From positions 1 through 64,000 of IMG/VR virus record IMGVR_UViG_3300031823_000006: DNA of 64,000 bases. One strand, given 5' to 3'. Positions 62,824-64,000 of this stretch are shown in pieces. Source of the stretch: a virus. The position numbers were made by a program, and so were the translations under genes. Position 1 is the first letter of the stretch. The number at the start of each line of letters is the position of its first letter. A model generated the notes under the pieces. It saw only the letters and a program-made list of their open reading frames with translations, made no database searches and had not been told where the DNA came from.

Positions 62824-63410
62824 CAGGACTTGCCAGCTTCCCGCGCTGCGATCACGTCACGGAAGTCGTCGGGGTTGCCACCGTGATCCGGGTGAGCATC
62901 ATGGAGCGCCTGCTTTATGTCGCCGCCGGCGCGCTCGATCAGCACCTTCCCGCGTGCGACATTGCCGCCCGAGCCGATCGTGCCAGCGGGCAGCATCTTC
63001 CAACCCGCATACTGCTCGCCGCGGCGCGTCACGCCGTAGCGATCGACCGCACGCAGAGCCTCCAGTCCGAGCGCGATGGCGCGCACGTTGTCCTTCCAAT
63101 CGGTGAAGGTGGCGATCTCATAGCGGAGCTCCGGCTGGCCTGCCACAGCCATCGCCGTGAAGCTCAGCACGATCCCCGGTGTCCGAGCGCTGCGATCAGC
63201 ACGCGGGAGCCCGTCCTGGCGAATGTCCTGCTCGCGCAGATCGACCTCCAGCACCACGCGCCGCGCATCGTGCGCCGCAAGCTCCTTTGCCAGCAGCGCC
63301 ACCGTGCGCGGCCACGGCGCCTTGAAAGGTGAGTAGCGAGTCGGCCCGTTCGTCACTGGCCGTTCAAGCGGCCGGAACGTCACGAGCCGCGCAAGGTCGG
63401 CGTAGGACAC
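62823..63410 (-). CDS. J-domain (DnaJ-like) protein
   Basis: 195 residues. The first 120 form an alpha/beta domain with VVLEVDLREQDIRQDG and YEIATFTDWKDNVRAIALGL. The end GDIKQALHDAHPDHGGNPDD has the HPD motif of J domains followed by FRDVIAAREAGK. The DnaJ HPD motif recruits Hsp70/DnaK. Many actinobacterial phages have a similar fusion with a terminal J domain. It may couple host DnaK to replication or assembly. Confidence 0.72.
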   Translation of the reverse strand: MSYADLARLVTFRPLERPVTNGPTRYSPFKAPWPRTVALLAKELAAHDARRVVLEVDLREQDIRQDGLPRADRSARTPGIVLSFTAMAVAGQPELRYEIATFTDWKDNVRAIALGLEALRAVDRYGVTRRGEQYAGWKMLPAGTIGSGGNVARGKVLIERAGGDIKQALHDAHPDHGGNPDDFRDVIAAREAGKS

Positions 63411-63413
63411 CGA

Positions 63414-63704
63414 TCAGCCCTGCCCGTTGCGTCGAGCCCTACCGGCCTCTAGCTCATCCTTAAGCGGCCGAAGCTCCTCCCGCACCCACACCTTCCCGCA
63501 GTTCAATTCGCCTACCGGCGCCGGCATCCGACCGGCAGCGAGGAGAGCCCATATCTTCGACTTGGCGACGCCTAGAAACTCGGCGGCCTCAGCGACGCCG
63601 ACCAGCCCCGTCTCGCCCGTGGACTCCTCCAGGTTCTCCAGTGTGCGGCGCACTCGACGCGCAGCCGACACACGCTCCTTCTCGCTGCTCAGCGTTGCGG
63701 ACAA
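63414..63704 (-). CDS. excisionase/MerR-like helix-turn-helix protein
   Basis: 96 residues from TTG 63704, chosen because AGGAGG lies 10 nt upstream; longer frames enter the rusA gene. GLVGVAEAAEFLGVAKSKIW and ALLAAGRMPAPVGELNCGKV match the AlpA/excisionase-type helix-turn-helix (L(x)xxEAAxxLG(x)(S/A)xxxxxLxxxG(x)(L/M)P). It binds DNA and may act as a regulator or recombination directionality factor. Confidence 0.65.
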   Translation of the reverse strand: MSATLSSEKERVSAARRVRRTLENLEESTGETGLVGVAEAAEFLGVAKSKIWALLAAGRMPAPVGELNCGKVWVREELRPLKDELEAGRARRNGQG

Positions 63705-63714
63705 GGCCGCGAAT

Positions 63715-63754
63715 CCTCCTGCTCGGGTACGCCGCGGATGATAACAGCGTTCAC
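63715..63754 (-). promoter_or_regulatory. start-associated element
   Basis: Inverted repeat GTGAACGCTGTTAT (63741-63754) with a changed left arm, overlapping the rusA stop; box ACCCGAGC (63721-63728), AGGAGG, TTG at 63704. Confidence 0.6.
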
Positions 63755-64000
63755 GGTTGGAGGACCAGTTGCGACGGGTCCTCCACGCGCTCCGGCACCC
63801 ACCGCACACGCTCACTCTCGGGCAGATCGAGCGCCGTCTGAACGGCCCTGCGAGACACCACGATCGTCACGCCCTGGCCTTCGTGCTCGGTGCCGTTCGG
63901 CACGGCGTAGTGCTTCTCAGGTGGGCCGCACGTGACAAGCGAGTCGTCCTTGTAGACGATGCCGGTCATGCCGTCAAGCACAGCGCGCAGCAGCTTGTCG
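63751..64000 (-). CDS. rusA: RusA-type Holliday junction resolvase, C-terminal part
   Basis: The frame enters from beyond the right edge; the visible 82 residues start DKLLRAVLDGMTGIVYKDDS. This is the RusA signature in which the first Asp (of KPD(x)DN/K) and the YKDD pair bind catalytic metal. It then has VTIVVSRRAVQTALDLPESE and the final VPERVEDPSQLVLQP. RusA cuts four-way junctions during phage recombination and packaging. The N-terminal half lies outside the window. Confidence 0.82.
   Translation of the reverse strand, partial: DKLLRAVLDGMTGIVYKDDSLVTCGPPEKHYAVPNGTEHEGQGVTIVVSRRAVQTALDLPESERVRWVPERVEDPSQLVLQP

Noticed and set aside
1-64000. Integrase, transposase or attachment site
   Set aside because: No recombinase motif or terminal repeat was seen in the window; lysogeny cannot be judged from it.

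Overview
The window is part of the genome of a tailed double-stranded DNA bacteriophage with a contractile (myovirus-type) tail. GC content is high (about 65% by eye). Essentially every supported gene lies on the minus strand, so transcription runs from position 64000 towards 1. Both ends are cut inside genes: a RusA-type resolvase on the right and a RecT-type annealase on the left. The genome therefore continues on both sides, and the replication genes are presumably outside. A high-GC Gram-positive host, most likely an actinobacterium, is inferred from the phage Ku protein, the GH25 lysin, the leaderless late starts and base composition; no host can be named. Region 1 (about 39.5 kb down to 0.5 kb) is one very long late operon: two small membrane proteins, large terminase, several small genes, a topoisomerase VI A/Toprim-like enzyme, portal, MuF-like head protein, a 934-residue virion-type protein, a fused protease/scaffold with an internal scaffold start, decoration protein, Mu-like major capsid, a repeat-containing fibre and a lectin-like protein, neck proteins, tail sheath, tail tube, chaperones with a -1 frameshift, a 1644-residue tape measure carrying two wall-active domains, a PBSX/P2-like baseplate, a tail fibre with decapeptide repeats, and a holin-like protein. 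A hairpin terminator ends this operon at about 417-446. Region 2 (39.65 to 64 kb) holds about 60 mostly small, tightly overlapping genes. Recognisable ones are a calcineurin-like phosphoesterase, GroES, KTSC, SEC-C, ASCH and J-domain proteins, a TGT/DpdA-like protein, Ku, a GH25 lipoprotein lysin, an excisionase-like HTH protein, RusA, one tRNA-Leu(UAA), and many small zinc-ribbon proteins. Two repeated signals organise expression. The early-type genes carry a start-associated element: a GTAAC-GCT-GTTAC inverted repeat, then an ACCCGAGC box, then AGGAGG and the start codon. I found 13 box copies, 10 of them with the inverted repeat. The late genes carry GGGTTA-N17-TAYYCT promoters with an invariant 17-bp spacer ending 6-12 nt before the start codon, so most late mRNAs would be leaderless. 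I found 7 copies. One late promoter drives a three-gene, probably virion-surface cassette at 56.7-57.7 kb inside the early region. Other unusual features are a roughly seven-fold excess of the palindrome GAGCTC in all reading frames, a separate small gene that copies the C-terminal motif of the major capsid protein, and three long G/C homopolymers, two of which sit where a one-base change would join reading frames. There is no gene-free stretch over 300 bases; the largest gaps (342-525, 51627-51760, 39519-39650, 41146-41244) hold the terminators, promoter and repeats listed.
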